Shown here: one piece after another, positions 42,537 through 50,207 of the stretch
Position numbering within the stretch: position 1 is the stretch's first letter
Layout of the letters: every line of letters begins with the position of its first letter
Origin: Bacteroidota bacterium
GTDB lineage: Bacteria > Bacteroidota > Ignavibacteria > Ignavibacteriales > Ignavibacteriaceae
Direction: 5' to 3'
Length of the DNA: 62,675 nucleotides
Assembly: GCA_021831685.1 (NCBI GenBank)
Contig: JAKBMG010000188.1
Location: forward strand, 1-62,675
The notes under the pieces: generated by a model
What the model saw: only the letters and a program-made list of their open reading frames with translations
Told to the model about the DNA's origin: nothing
Databases searched by the model: none
Made by a program: the position numbers and the translations under genes

Positions 42537-43775
42537 ATGCCTCTAAAAACAGAAATATTAGACAAGGTTTTAAAGAATTTTCTCAATGCCGAAGAAATAT
42601 CGGAATTAGATAAAATATTTTCGAGGAACGTTTCGGAAAAGAAAGAGAAGATACCTTTAACCGAACCAAATATTAAGCAAATTGATGTCGAAGCAACTTC
42701 ATCCAAACAACGTCCTTCGCAAATTGATTTACTAATCGCCTTCACCAAAAATCGGATATCGAAATTCAAACTTGCAGAACTGCTTGTTTACACAGGTGAA
42801 GTTTTAATTTCACAAGGTGAGTTTGACCTTGCCTATGAAGTTTATTCCAATGTATTAGAGATTGCAAGTACAGAACCTGACTTAGAAAATCTTCAAGCAT
42901 ATTCACTTCTTGCTTTGGGAGACGTTTCAAGCCGGCAAGCTCATTGGAAAGATAGTATTATCTATATTCGCCGTGCAAAAAATATTTTTGAAAGAGAAAA
43001 AGATTACAAAGGCTGTGCAAGATGTGAAAATCTTTTAGGTACCATTTACGGCGATAAAAGCGATATAAAAAAAACAAGATTTCATCTTGAAAAAAGCCTT
43101 TCCTATTTAAATCCTAAAAAAGATTTAAGCTTGGTCGGAATAGTTGAGATTAATTTAGGAATTATTGAAAGTGTGCAGGGAAATCAGAATGCCGCATTAA
43201 CTTATTACAAAAGGGCGTTGGTGAAATTTGAGCAAATTAAAGATTATAGAAGAATAGGTGAACTTAGAAATAATCTGGGAATGTTTTTTATAAACAAAGG
43301 CGACCATAACTCTGCATTAAAAGAATTTGATATAAGTATATCTATTTATCCAAGGGCAAAATTTCTTCCGACTTTAGCTATTTCCTATTTAAGCAAAGCA
43401 TATATTTACACTAAGTTAAAAGATTATCAACTCGCTAATGCCTTTGCGGAAAAATCGATGGATATTTGTCTCAAAATAAATGATAGGATTTCAATAGCTG
43501 AATTATATAAAACAAAGGGCATTATAGAACGAGAGCAGAAAAACTACAAAGTTGCAAAAAATTATTTCCTTGCAAGTTTAAAAATCAATAAAGAGCTTGA
43601 TAATTTGATGAATCAAGCTGAAACTTATTTTGAAATGGGACTTCTTTATCAGGATCAAGGGAACAAGTCCGCCGCAATTAATAGCTGGGAAAAATCGCTT
43701 CGGTATTATATAAAAATTAATAATGCTAAAATGGCTGCAAAAATCAAGGCTTTGATCAAATCAAGTAAATCATAA
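42537..43775 (+). CDS. TPR-repeat protein
   Basis: A 412-residue cytoplasmic protein from ATG 42537; the frame is open further upstream to a TTG at 42411, but that part shows no domain. After an N-terminal helical segment (LKNFLNAEEISELDKIF) it consists of TPR repeats, for example QAYSLLALGDVSSRQAHWKDSIIYIRRAKNIF, GNQNAALTYYKRALVKFEQIKDYRRIGELRNNLG and NQAETYFEMGLLYQDQGNKSAAINSWEKSLRYY. The repeats resemble those of the kinase at 34896. It may be a partner or evolutionary relative in the same signalling locus. Confidence 0.8.
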   Translation: MPLKTEILDKVLKNFLNAEEISELDKIFSRNVSEKKEKIPLTEPNIKQIDVEATSSKQRPSQIDLLIAFTKNRISKFKLAELLVYTGEVLISQGEFDLAYEVYSNVLEIASTEPDLENLQAYSLLALGDVSSRQAHWKDSIIYIRRAKNIFEREKDYKGCARCENLLGTIYGDKSDIKKTRFHLEKSLSYLNPKKDLSLVGIVEINLGIIESVQGNQNAALTYYKRALVKFEQIKDYRRIGELRNNLGMFFINKGDHNSALKEFDISISIYPRAKFLPTLAISYLSKAYIYTKLKDYQLANAFAEKSMDICLKINDRISIAELYKTKGIIEREQKNYKVAKNYFLASLKINKELDNLMNQAETYFEMGLLYQDQGNKSAAINSWEKSLRYYIKINNAKMAAKIKALIKSSKS

Positions 43776-43899
43776 GTAAATTACTTTTTGATTTTTTTTA
43801 CTAATATGCTTTTTCTCTCATTTTTTTTAATTTATTTGTATTTATGCTAACCGCTGTTTTTCTTATCTTTACAATCAAAAATTTAGAGACTAGAAAAAG

Positions 43900-46485
43900 A
43901 TGACCTCAACTGAAATTAGACAACAATTCTTAGATTTTTTTCAAAACAAACAGCATAAAATCGTTCATTCTTCACCTGTTGTTCCTTTTGAAGATCCTAC
44001 TCTTCTTTTTACCAATGCAGGTATGAATCAATTTAAGGATGTTTTCTTGGGAACAGGAACGCGCGAATATAAGCGCGCTGCAGATACTCAAAAATGTATA
44101 CGCGTAAGCGGAAAGCATAACGATCTTGAAGAGGTCGGACATGACACCTACCATCACACCTTTTTTGAAATGCTCGGCAACTGGTCTTTTGGCGACTACT
44201 ATAAACCAGAAGCAATTGAATGGGCATGGGAGTTATTGACAGGAGTTTGGAAGTTACCAAAAGAAAGATTGTGGGCTACGGTTTATAGAAAAGATGACGA
44301 AGCATTTGAGTTATGGAAATCAAAAACAGACATCAACCCCAAACACATTTTAAGATTTGATGAGAAAGATAATTTTTGGGAAATGGGAGAAACAGGTCCA
44401 TGCGGTCCTTGTTCTGAAATTCATATAAATCTTAGCGAAGATTTTGATAATCCTAATTTCGTAAACGCCGGCATGCCGGAATGTATTGAAATTTGGAATC
44501 TCGTCTTTATCCAATACAATCGCGATGAAAATGGCAGTCTGCACGAGCTTCCTGCAAAACACGTTGATACCGGAATGGGATTTGAACGTGTATGCGCGGT
44601 GATGCAAAAGAAAAATTCAAATTATGATACAGATGTTTTTATGCCTTTGATAAATGCCGTTTCAAAATTATCCGGAATCAAATATGAAAATGACGAAGAT
44701 AAAATTCCTATGCGCGTAATTGCTGATCATATTAGAACACTTACTTTTGCGATAACCGATGGTGCCGTTCCCGGCAATGACGGTCGAGGTTATGTACTTA
44801 GACGAATCCTCCGCCGTGCCGCCCGTTATGGAAGGAAATTAAATTTGAATAAGCCTTTTCTCTTTAAGCTTGTTGATGTCGTTACTTCATCAATGGGAAA
44901 TGTTTTTCCAGAAATAAAAGAGAAACAAAGCTATGTGGAAAAAGTTATTCATGCCGAAGAAGAAAGTTTTAATGCAACTCTCGACCACGGAATCGAATTG
45001 TTTGAAGAGGTAATTAAAAAACTCACTGTTTCAAATTCAAAAGTAATTCCCGGTGAAGAAATTTTTAAGCTGTACGATACTTTCGGCTTCCCGGTTGATC
45101 TTACAAATGTAATGGCAAAGGAAAAAGGGTTTTCTCTTGATGAAACAGGGTTCAACAAATTAATGGGTGAGCAAAAACAACGTGCAAGAGAAGCCTCAAA
45201 AGATAAATTCGCTTCGGTTAATATTTCAATTAATAACCTTGATTCTTTTGATTTACTCCCAAATGAGAAATCGGAATTTATTGGTTACGATAACTTTTCT
45301 TCAAAATCAAAAATTATCGGAAGAAAAAAGGAAGACGGAAATGATTTTATCATTCTAAACAAAACTCCTTTTTATGTTGAAGCCGGCGGGCAGATAGATG
45401 ACACCGGAACTATTTTGGTTGAAGCTAATCAGTTTAAGGTAATAGATGTAACAAAAGTTGATAATAAAATTATTCATGTAATTGAAAACGAGATTGATAG
45501 TCAATTAATACCCGGCACCGAAGTAATTGCCAGTATCGATGAAGCACGCCGTTGGGACATTATGCGCAATCATTCAGCGACTCATTTTCTTGATGCCGCT
45601 TTAAGAAAGATTTTAGGTACGCATGTACAGCAAGCCGGCTCTTATGTCGGTCCGGATAGGCTTCGTTTCGATTTTTCTCACTTCGCAAAATTATCCGAAA
45701 GCGAAATAAGAGATATTGAAACTTTAGTTAATGAACAGCTTAGACTAAATATTCCGCTTCAACATCACCGGAATGTGCCATTTGAGGAAGCTAAAAAAAT
45801 GGGTGCTCTCATGTTCTTCGGCGATAAATATGGAGACTTTGTAAACGTTGTTCAATTCGGTGATTTCAGTTTGGAATTTTGCGGAGGCACACATGTAAAA
45901 AATTCATCTGAAATTGGGCTTTTCAAAATTATTAGTGAATCATCCATTTCAAGCGGCATTAGAAGAATTGAGGCTATTACGGGTGCGGGCGTTGAAAAAT
46001 ATATTCATTCTCAAATAGAACATCTTAGACAGTTTGATGAAAAAGTCTTAGGTCTCCTTGAAGTTAAAAAGAAATTAGAAAAAGAAATTGCAGATTTTAA
46101 GCTTCATGATAAACTTGGGCAGCTTAGTAGCATTCTTTCATCTCCGTCTGAATTAACTGGTATCAAAATTTATAAAGCGATAGTCAGCGCAGAAAATATG
46201 GATGAGCTTAAATCTTTCGGAGATGAAATAAGGAATAAAATAAAATCCGGCGTTGCTGTTTTATTCTCTGAAATTGAGGGCAAGGCAGGAATTGTTTGTG
46301 TTGTATCAGATGATCTGATAAAAGAAAAAAAACTTAGCGCCGGAAAAATTGTCGGCGAACTTGCAAAGCTTGTTGGCGGCGGCGGCGGTGGACGTCCGCA
46401 TTTAGCTACTGCCGGAGGCAAGGATAAGGAAAAAATTTCCGAAACTGTTTTGCAGGTTGAACGGATAGTAAGTAATTTCTTATAA
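43900..46485 (+). CDS. alaS: Alanyl-tRNA synthetase
   Basis: An 861-residue class II synthetase with all domains. Aminoacylation domain: TSTEIRQQFLDFFQNKQHKIVHSSPVVPFEDPTLLFTNAGMNQFKDVFLG. Editing domain with zinc ligands: NHSATHFLDAALRKILG and FCGGTHVKNSSEIG. C-terminal C-Ala glycine block: GGGGGGRPHLATAGG. Normal length. A short upstream frame of 19 codons overlaps the start by ATGA but carries no Ala codon run. TATCTTTA at 43864 may be its promoter -7 element. Confidence 0.97.
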   Translation: MTSTEIRQQFLDFFQNKQHKIVHSSPVVPFEDPTLLFTNAGMNQFKDVFLGTGTREYKRAADTQKCIRVSGKHNDLEEVGHDTYHHTFFEMLGNWSFGDYYKPEAIEWAWELLTGVWKLPKERLWATVYRKDDEAFELWKSKTDINPKHILRFDEKDNFWEMGETGPCGPCSEIHINLSEDFDNPNFVNAGMPECIEIWNLVFIQYNRDENGSLHELPAKHVDTGMGFERVCAVMQKKNSNYDTDVFMPLINAVSKLSGIKYENDEDKIPMRVIADHIRTLTFAITDGAVPGNDGRGYVLRRILRRAARYGRKLNLNKPFLFKLVDVVTSSMGNVFPEIKEKQSYVEKVIHAEEESFNATLDHGIELFEEVIKKLTVSNSKVIPGEEIFKLYDTFGFPVDLTNVMAKEKGFSLDETGFNKLMGEQKQRAREASKDKFASVNISINNLDSFDLLPNEKSEFIGYDNFSSKSKIIGRKKEDGNDFIILNKTPFYVEAGGQIDDTGTILVEANQFKVIDVTKVDNKIIHVIENEIDSQLIPGTEVIASIDEARRWDIMRNHSATHFLDAALRKILGTHVQQAGSYVGPDRLRFDFSHFAKLSESEIRDIETLVNEQLRLNIPLQHHRNVPFEEAKKMGALMFFGDKYGDFVNVVQFGDFSLEFCGGTHVKNSSEIGLFKIISESSISSGIRRIEAITGAGVEKYIHSQIEHLRQFDEKVLGLLEVKKKLEKEIADFKLHDKLGQLSSILSSPSELTGIKIYKAIVSAENMDELKSFGDEIRNKIKSGVAVLFSEIEGKAGIVCVVSDDLIKEKKLSAGKIVGELAKLVGGGGGGRPHLATAGGKDKEKISETVLQVERIVSNFL

Positions 46486-46575
46486 AAAATAATTCTTAAA
46501 AATACTTAGCAATACATATCTTATAGGAGTAGGAATTTTTCTATTTGATAAAATAGTGCTAAGAGAAAGTTTATT

Positions 46576-47562
46576 ATGGCAAATTATCCGACAAAAAGAT
46601 TAAGACGGCTTCGTTATAATCCTCTCGTAAGAGATTTAGTTCGTGAAACCGAACTATCAAAAAATGATTTAATTTATCCTCTCTTTGTTGTGCCGGGCAC
46701 AAAAGTTAAAAATGAGGTTAAGTCAATGCCCGGAGTTTTTCAATTTTCAATCGATACTTTGGTCGAAGAATGCAAGGAAGTTGCCGCACTTGGTATCCCC
46801 GGGATAATTCTATTCGGAATACCGGAACATAAAGACGAACAAGGCTCCGAGGCTTATGACCCAAACGGTATAATTCAACGAGCAATCAGGGCAATTAAAG
46901 CGGAGATAAATAATCTACTGGTAATAACCGATGTTTGTTTGTGCGAATATACTTCTCACGGGCACTGTGGGTTGCTTAACGGCGAAGAAATCTTAAATGA
47001 TGAAACCGTTTCATTGCTTGCTAAAGAAGCTATTTCACATGCAGAAGCAGGAGCCGATATTATTGCTCCTTCCGACATGATGGACGGAAGAATTGCCGCA
47101 ATCAGAAAGGCGCTTGATTATAAGGGTTTCACTAAAATTCCGATTATAAGCTATGCTGCAAAATTTGCTTCCGGATATTACGGCCCGTTTAGAGAAGCAG
47201 CGGATTCAACCCCGGCATTTGGAGATAGGCGCTCTCATCAAATGGATAGCGCTAACGCTAACGAGGCTTTGCGGGAGGTTGAAACAGACATTGAAGAAGG
47301 CGCTGATATCGTTATGGTTAAGCCAGCAGGTCCTTATCTTGATATTATACGACAAGTAAAAGATAAATTTGGAATGCCTACTTGTGCTTACCAAGTGAGC
47401 GGTGAATATGCAATGATAAAAGCCGCAGGCATTAACGGTTGGATTGATGAAGAAAGAGTTATGATTGAATCTTTAGTCGCAATTAAACGCGCAGGCGCTG
47501 ATATGTTTTTAACTTATTTTGCAAAAGATGCTGCGAGATATTTAGATAAGACAAAGAAATAA
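46576..47562 (+). CDS. hemB: Porphobilinogen synthase (5-aminolevulinate dehydratase)
   Basis: A 328-residue enzyme joining two 5-aminolevulinate molecules. It has the zinc site [28 protein letters not shown], the Schiff-base lysine region [18 protein letters not shown] and [16 protein letters not shown]. The three-cysteine motif shows a zinc-dependent type. hemL in this window supplies its substrate. It precedes the YjbR-like gene by 11 bp. Confidence 0.97.
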   Translation: MANYPTKRLRRLRYNPLVRDLVRETELSKNDLIYPLFVVPGTKVKNEVKSMPGVFQFSIDTLVEECKEVAALGIPGIILFGIPEHKDEQGSEAYDPNGIIQRAIRAIKAEINNLLVITDVCLCEYTSHGHCGLLNGEEILNDETVSLLAKEAISHAEAGADIIAPSDMMDGRIAAIRKALDYKGFTKIPIISYAAKFASGYYGPFREAADSTPAFGDRRSHQMDSANANEALREVETDIEEGADIVMVKPAGPYLDIIRQVKDKFGMPTCAYQVSGEYAMIKAAGINGWIDEERVMIESLVAIKRAGADMFLTYFAKDAARYLDKTKK

Positions 47563-47573
47563 TTTAATTAGTA

Positions 47574-47930
47574 ATGGATTTAGAAACTGTCAGAGAATAC
47601 TGCTTAAATAAGAAAGGTGTTACTGAAAGCCTTCCGTTTGACGAAGATACCCCCGTTTATAAAGTAATGGGGAAAATTTTTCTTATCGCAAATATAAATC
47701 CGCCGGTAAGCATAAATATAAAATGCGATCCGGAAAAAGCGGTTGAATTACGAGAGCATTATTCGGCTGTTACACCGGGTTATCATATGAATAAAATGCA
47801 CTGGAATACGATTCTTCTTGAAAATGCTATCCCAAATAAATTTATACTGGAATGGATTGACGATTCTTACAATTTGATCGTTGATGGGCTAAAAAAAACT
47901 GAAAAGCAAAAATTGTTTAAACAAAAGTGA
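47574..47930 (+). CDS. MmcQ/YjbR family protein
   Basis: A 118-residue protein of the MmcQ/YjbR (CyaY-like fold) family. Features are LETVREYCLNKKGVTESLPFDEDTPVYKVMGKIF, INIKCDPEKAVELREHYSAVTPGYHMNKMHWNTI and a C-terminal IDDSYNLIVDGL. Often annotated as DNA-binding, with little direct evidence. Likely cotranscribed with hemB. Confidence 0.88.
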   Translation: MDLETVREYCLNKKGVTESLPFDEDTPVYKVMGKIFLIANINPPVSINIKCDPEKAVELREHYSAVTPGYHMNKMHWNTILLENAIPNKFILEWIDDSYNLIVDGLKKTEKQKLFKQK

Positions 47931-48000
47931 TTCCAAACCAGACCTCCTAATCAAAGTAAAAAGATTCCAAATAAATTCATCCCTCATAATTGTATCTAAA

Positions 48001-48156
48001 TTGAGCCATTCTTCTTACAATGTTTCTTTTTACTGTCATTACAACCATCCGAAAGTTGTAAGCGGCGATATCATTGCTATGCGTGTGTTTGCTCCGGTTT
48101 CACCTCGCAATAAAATAAAAATCGCTCAATTTGGATTATCAAAATTCAATCTATAA
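48001..48156 (+). CDS. Possible 51-aa small protein
   Basis: In the 349-bp gap between the YjbR-like and YceI genes one frame stays open from inside the YjbR gene to TAA 48154-48156. From TTG 48001 it gives 51 residues, including YNVSFYCHYNHPKVV and GDIIAMRVFAPVSPRNK. Amino-acid use looks protein-like, but there is no ribosome-binding site and no family I recognise. The Cys-rich upstream ORF of the YceI gene begins 9-30 bp later in the same frame. Confidence 0.25.
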   Translation: MSHSSYNVSFYCHYNHPKVVSGDIIAMRVFAPVSPRNKIKIAQFGLSKFNL

Positions 48157-48186
48157 AATGAGATTATGATGGAAATCACAAATCAT

Positions 48187-48249
48187 ATGCGTTATTGCAA
48201 CTGTTGTTGCAACATTAGATGTTGTTGCATATATTTCTTATGTAAATAA
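48187..48249 (+). CDS. Cysteine-rich upstream ORF (putative leader peptide)
   Basis: A 20-codon frame (ATG 48187, TAA 48247-48249) with cysteine at positions 4, 6, 7, 8, 12, 13, 14 and 19, so eight of twenty residues, including two CCC runs. In-frame ATGs at 48166 and 48169 would extend it to 26-27 residues. It ends 30 bp before the YceI start codon. Cys-codon runs in short upstream ORFs are known in mycobacteria and other actinobacteria as leader peptides that sense cysteine supply. The codon runs also contain a hairpin-capable pair TTGCAAC/GTTGCAA (48195-48212). Not experimentally shown. Confidence 0.6.
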   Translation: MRYCNCCCNIRCCCIYFLCK

Positions 48250-48279
48250 ATTTTGATAATAATTTTTAGGAGTTAAATA

Positions 48280-48822
48280 ATGGACAATACAACAAAAAGC
48301 TCGTGGACGGTAGATGTTGCACATACCAAAATTCAGTTTTCAGTTCGACATCTTATCATTTCAGAGGTAGCGGGAAAATTTAATAATTTCAATTTAGAAA
48401 TTTCAAATGCAAACGAAGATTTTTCTGAGGCAGATATTAATGTATCGATCGACGCAAAAAGCATTGATACCGGCATTGTAGACCGAGACAATCATTTAAG
48501 AAGTGCAGATTTTTTTGATGTCGAAAAATTTGAAAAGGTTACGTTCAAAAGCACATCAATCAAAAAAGTCAATGATGAAAAGTATAAATTGGTCGGAAAC
48601 CTGACTATTAAAGATATTACCAAACCAATTGAGCTTGAAGTTACTTATAACGGTCAAATCGTGGACCCATGGGGATTAAATAGAGCTGGATTTAAGGTAA
48701 TTGGGACATTAAATCGTTTCGATTATAATTTACAGTGGAATGCACTTATGGAGACAGGCGGTGCAATTGTAGGAAAAAATATCAATTTAGTATTTGATGT
48801 TGAAGTAACTAAAAATAAATAG
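48280..48822 (+). CDS. YceI family protein (lipocalin-like, isoprenoid-binding fold)
   Basis: A 180-residue YceI-fold protein: TKSSWTVDVAHTKIQFSVRHLIISEVAGKFNNF, then the DINVSIDAKSIDTGIVDRDNHLRSADFFDVEKFEKVTFKST block, and AGFKVIGTLNRFDYNLQWN. Relatives bind polyisoprenoid or amide lipids. No signal peptide, so this is the cytoplasmic subtype. AGGAG lies 10 nt before the ATG. The Cys-rich upstream ORF suggests control by cysteine or redox state. A pirin and a MarR gene follow, a grouping often linked with redox stress. Confidence 0.92.
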   Translation: MDNTTKSSWTVDVAHTKIQFSVRHLIISEVAGKFNNFNLEISNANEDFSEADINVSIDAKSIDTGIVDRDNHLRSADFFDVEKFEKVTFKSTSIKKVNDEKYKLVGNLTIKDITKPIELEVTYNGQIVDPWGLNRAGFKVIGTLNRFDYNLQWNALMETGGAIVGKNINLVFDVEVTKNK

Positions 48823-48941
48823 CTCAGTTAGAAAAGAAGCCATCCTACATGAACTGGTATATAAAGATATAATTTTGGAGATTTCTCTGAAGGAAAGAAT
48901 GGCTGGAAAAACTTATAATTTAAAAATCATGAGTACTTGAC

Positions 48942-49652
48942 ATGAAAAAGATAATACAAAAGGCAGACGAAAGGGGAGTCTCTGAACATGGTTGGTTGCA
49001 TAGCAAGTTTAGCTTTAGCTTTGCTGAATATTATAATCCTAAAAAAATGGGCTTCGGATTACTGCGTGTTTTGAATGATGACATTATTGAACCGGGAGAA
49101 GGTTTCGGGAAGCACCCGCATAATAACATGGAGATAATTACCATAATGCTTCACGGAGAACTTGAGCACAAAGACAGCTCAGGTTCCGGCTCTATTATTA
49201 AACCTGGAGAAATCCAGGTAATGTCTGCCGGAACCGGAATTCTACATTCCGAATTTAATCATTCCAAAATAGATCATGTCAATCTTCTTCAACTGTGGAT
49301 TATTCCCAATGAAAGAAATATTACACCCCGATATGATCAAAAAGTTTTTCCAATGGAAGAAGTTAACAATGATTTGCTGAAAGTAGTTTCCGGAACAAAA
49401 TCAGAAGATACCCTTTACATTAACCAGAATGCTGCAATTTCTCTTGGAAAATTAGAGATAGGAAAAAGTCTACTTTATAATTTTTCATATAAAGGAAACG
49501 GTGTATATTTATTTGTAATAAAAGGGAAAATTTATATTGATGATGATGAGCTAAACGAAAGAGATGCCGCCGGAATTTACGAAACTGAAAATTTTGAAAT
49601 ATCAACTTCGACTGGAAGTGAGTTTGTATTAATAGAAGTTCCTATGGATTAA
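48942..49652 (+). CDS. Pirin family protein
   Basis: A 236-residue two-cupin protein. The metal-binding pirin motif is seen in GFGKHPHNNMEIITIMLHGELEHKDSSG and AGTGILHSEFNH, with His ligands and the Glu of MEII, followed by LLQLWIIPNERNITPRYDQK. Some pirins act as quercetin dioxygenases, others as regulators; the physiological role here is unknown. It lies between the YceI and MarR genes. Confidence 0.92.
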   Translation: MKKIIQKADERGVSEHGWLHSKFSFSFAEYYNPKKMGFGLLRVLNDDIIEPGEGFGKHPHNNMEIITIMLHGELEHKDSSGSGSIIKPGEIQVMSAGTGILHSEFNHSKIDHVNLLQLWIIPNERNITPRYDQKVFPMEEVNNDLLKVVSGTKSEDTLYINQNAAISLGKLEIGKSLLYNFSYKGNGVYLFVIKGKIYIDDDELNERDAAGIYETENFEISTSTGSEFVLIEVPMD

Positions 49653-49712
49653 TGATGTGTATCAATTTAATTTACGGAATGTTTGCAAAGGTAACAAAAC
49701 AATATTTTAAAT

Positions 49713-50162
49713 ATGAAACTAGAAGAAGAAATATCCCAGAAATCGTTCAAAACAGAATTTCACAAAGCTACCGTAAATCTGATTTATACTTATAACTGGT
49801 TAGTAAATTATCAAATTGAACTTTTAAAGCCGTATGAAATAACATTGCAGCAATTTAATATTCTTAGAATATTAAGAGGGCAGTATCCAAATCCTACGAC
49901 AATCAAGCTACTTAAAGAAAGAATGCTTGACAAAATGTCTGATGCTTCTAGGATTGTTGAAAAACTCCGCCTTAAAAAATTGATAGACAGAAAAGTTTGT
50001 CCCAATGAAAGAAGAAAAGTAGATGTATTAATCACGCAAAGGGGATTGGAATTGCTGAAAGAGATTGATAGCCATGATGATGAAGTAATTGCAAAGATAT
50101 CCACGCTGAATGAACATGAAGTTAAGCAACTGAATAAATTACTTGACAAGATGCGAGGATAA
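49713..50162 (+). CDS. MarR family transcriptional regulator
   Basis: A 149-residue winged-helix repressor-type protein: ITLQQFNILRILRGQYPNPTTIKLLKERMLDKMSDASRIVEKLRLKKLIDRKVCPNERRKVDVLITQRGLELL covers helix-turn-helix and wing, with dimerisation helices at both ends. It begins 60 bp after the pirin gene and is a candidate regulator of YceI and pirin. Cys in RKVCPNERR could be redox-active but is not in the usual OhrR position. Confidence 0.9.
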   Translation: MKLEEEISQKSFKTEFHKATVNLIYTYNWLVNYQIELLKPYEITLQQFNILRILRGQYPNPTTIKLLKERMLDKMSDASRIVEKLRLKKLIDRKVCPNERRKVDVLITQRGLELLKEIDSHDDEVIAKISTLNEHEVKQLNKLLDKMRG

Positions 50163-50207
50163 AATTTCTCTTAAAATATTTATTATTAATCGCAATTAAA
50201 TTAAAAA

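Noticed and set aside
43844-43903. 19-codon frame ending ATGA on the alaS start
   Set aside because: No Ala codon run or ribosome-binding site; the overlap is probably chance, and a promoter-like TATCTTTA lies within it.
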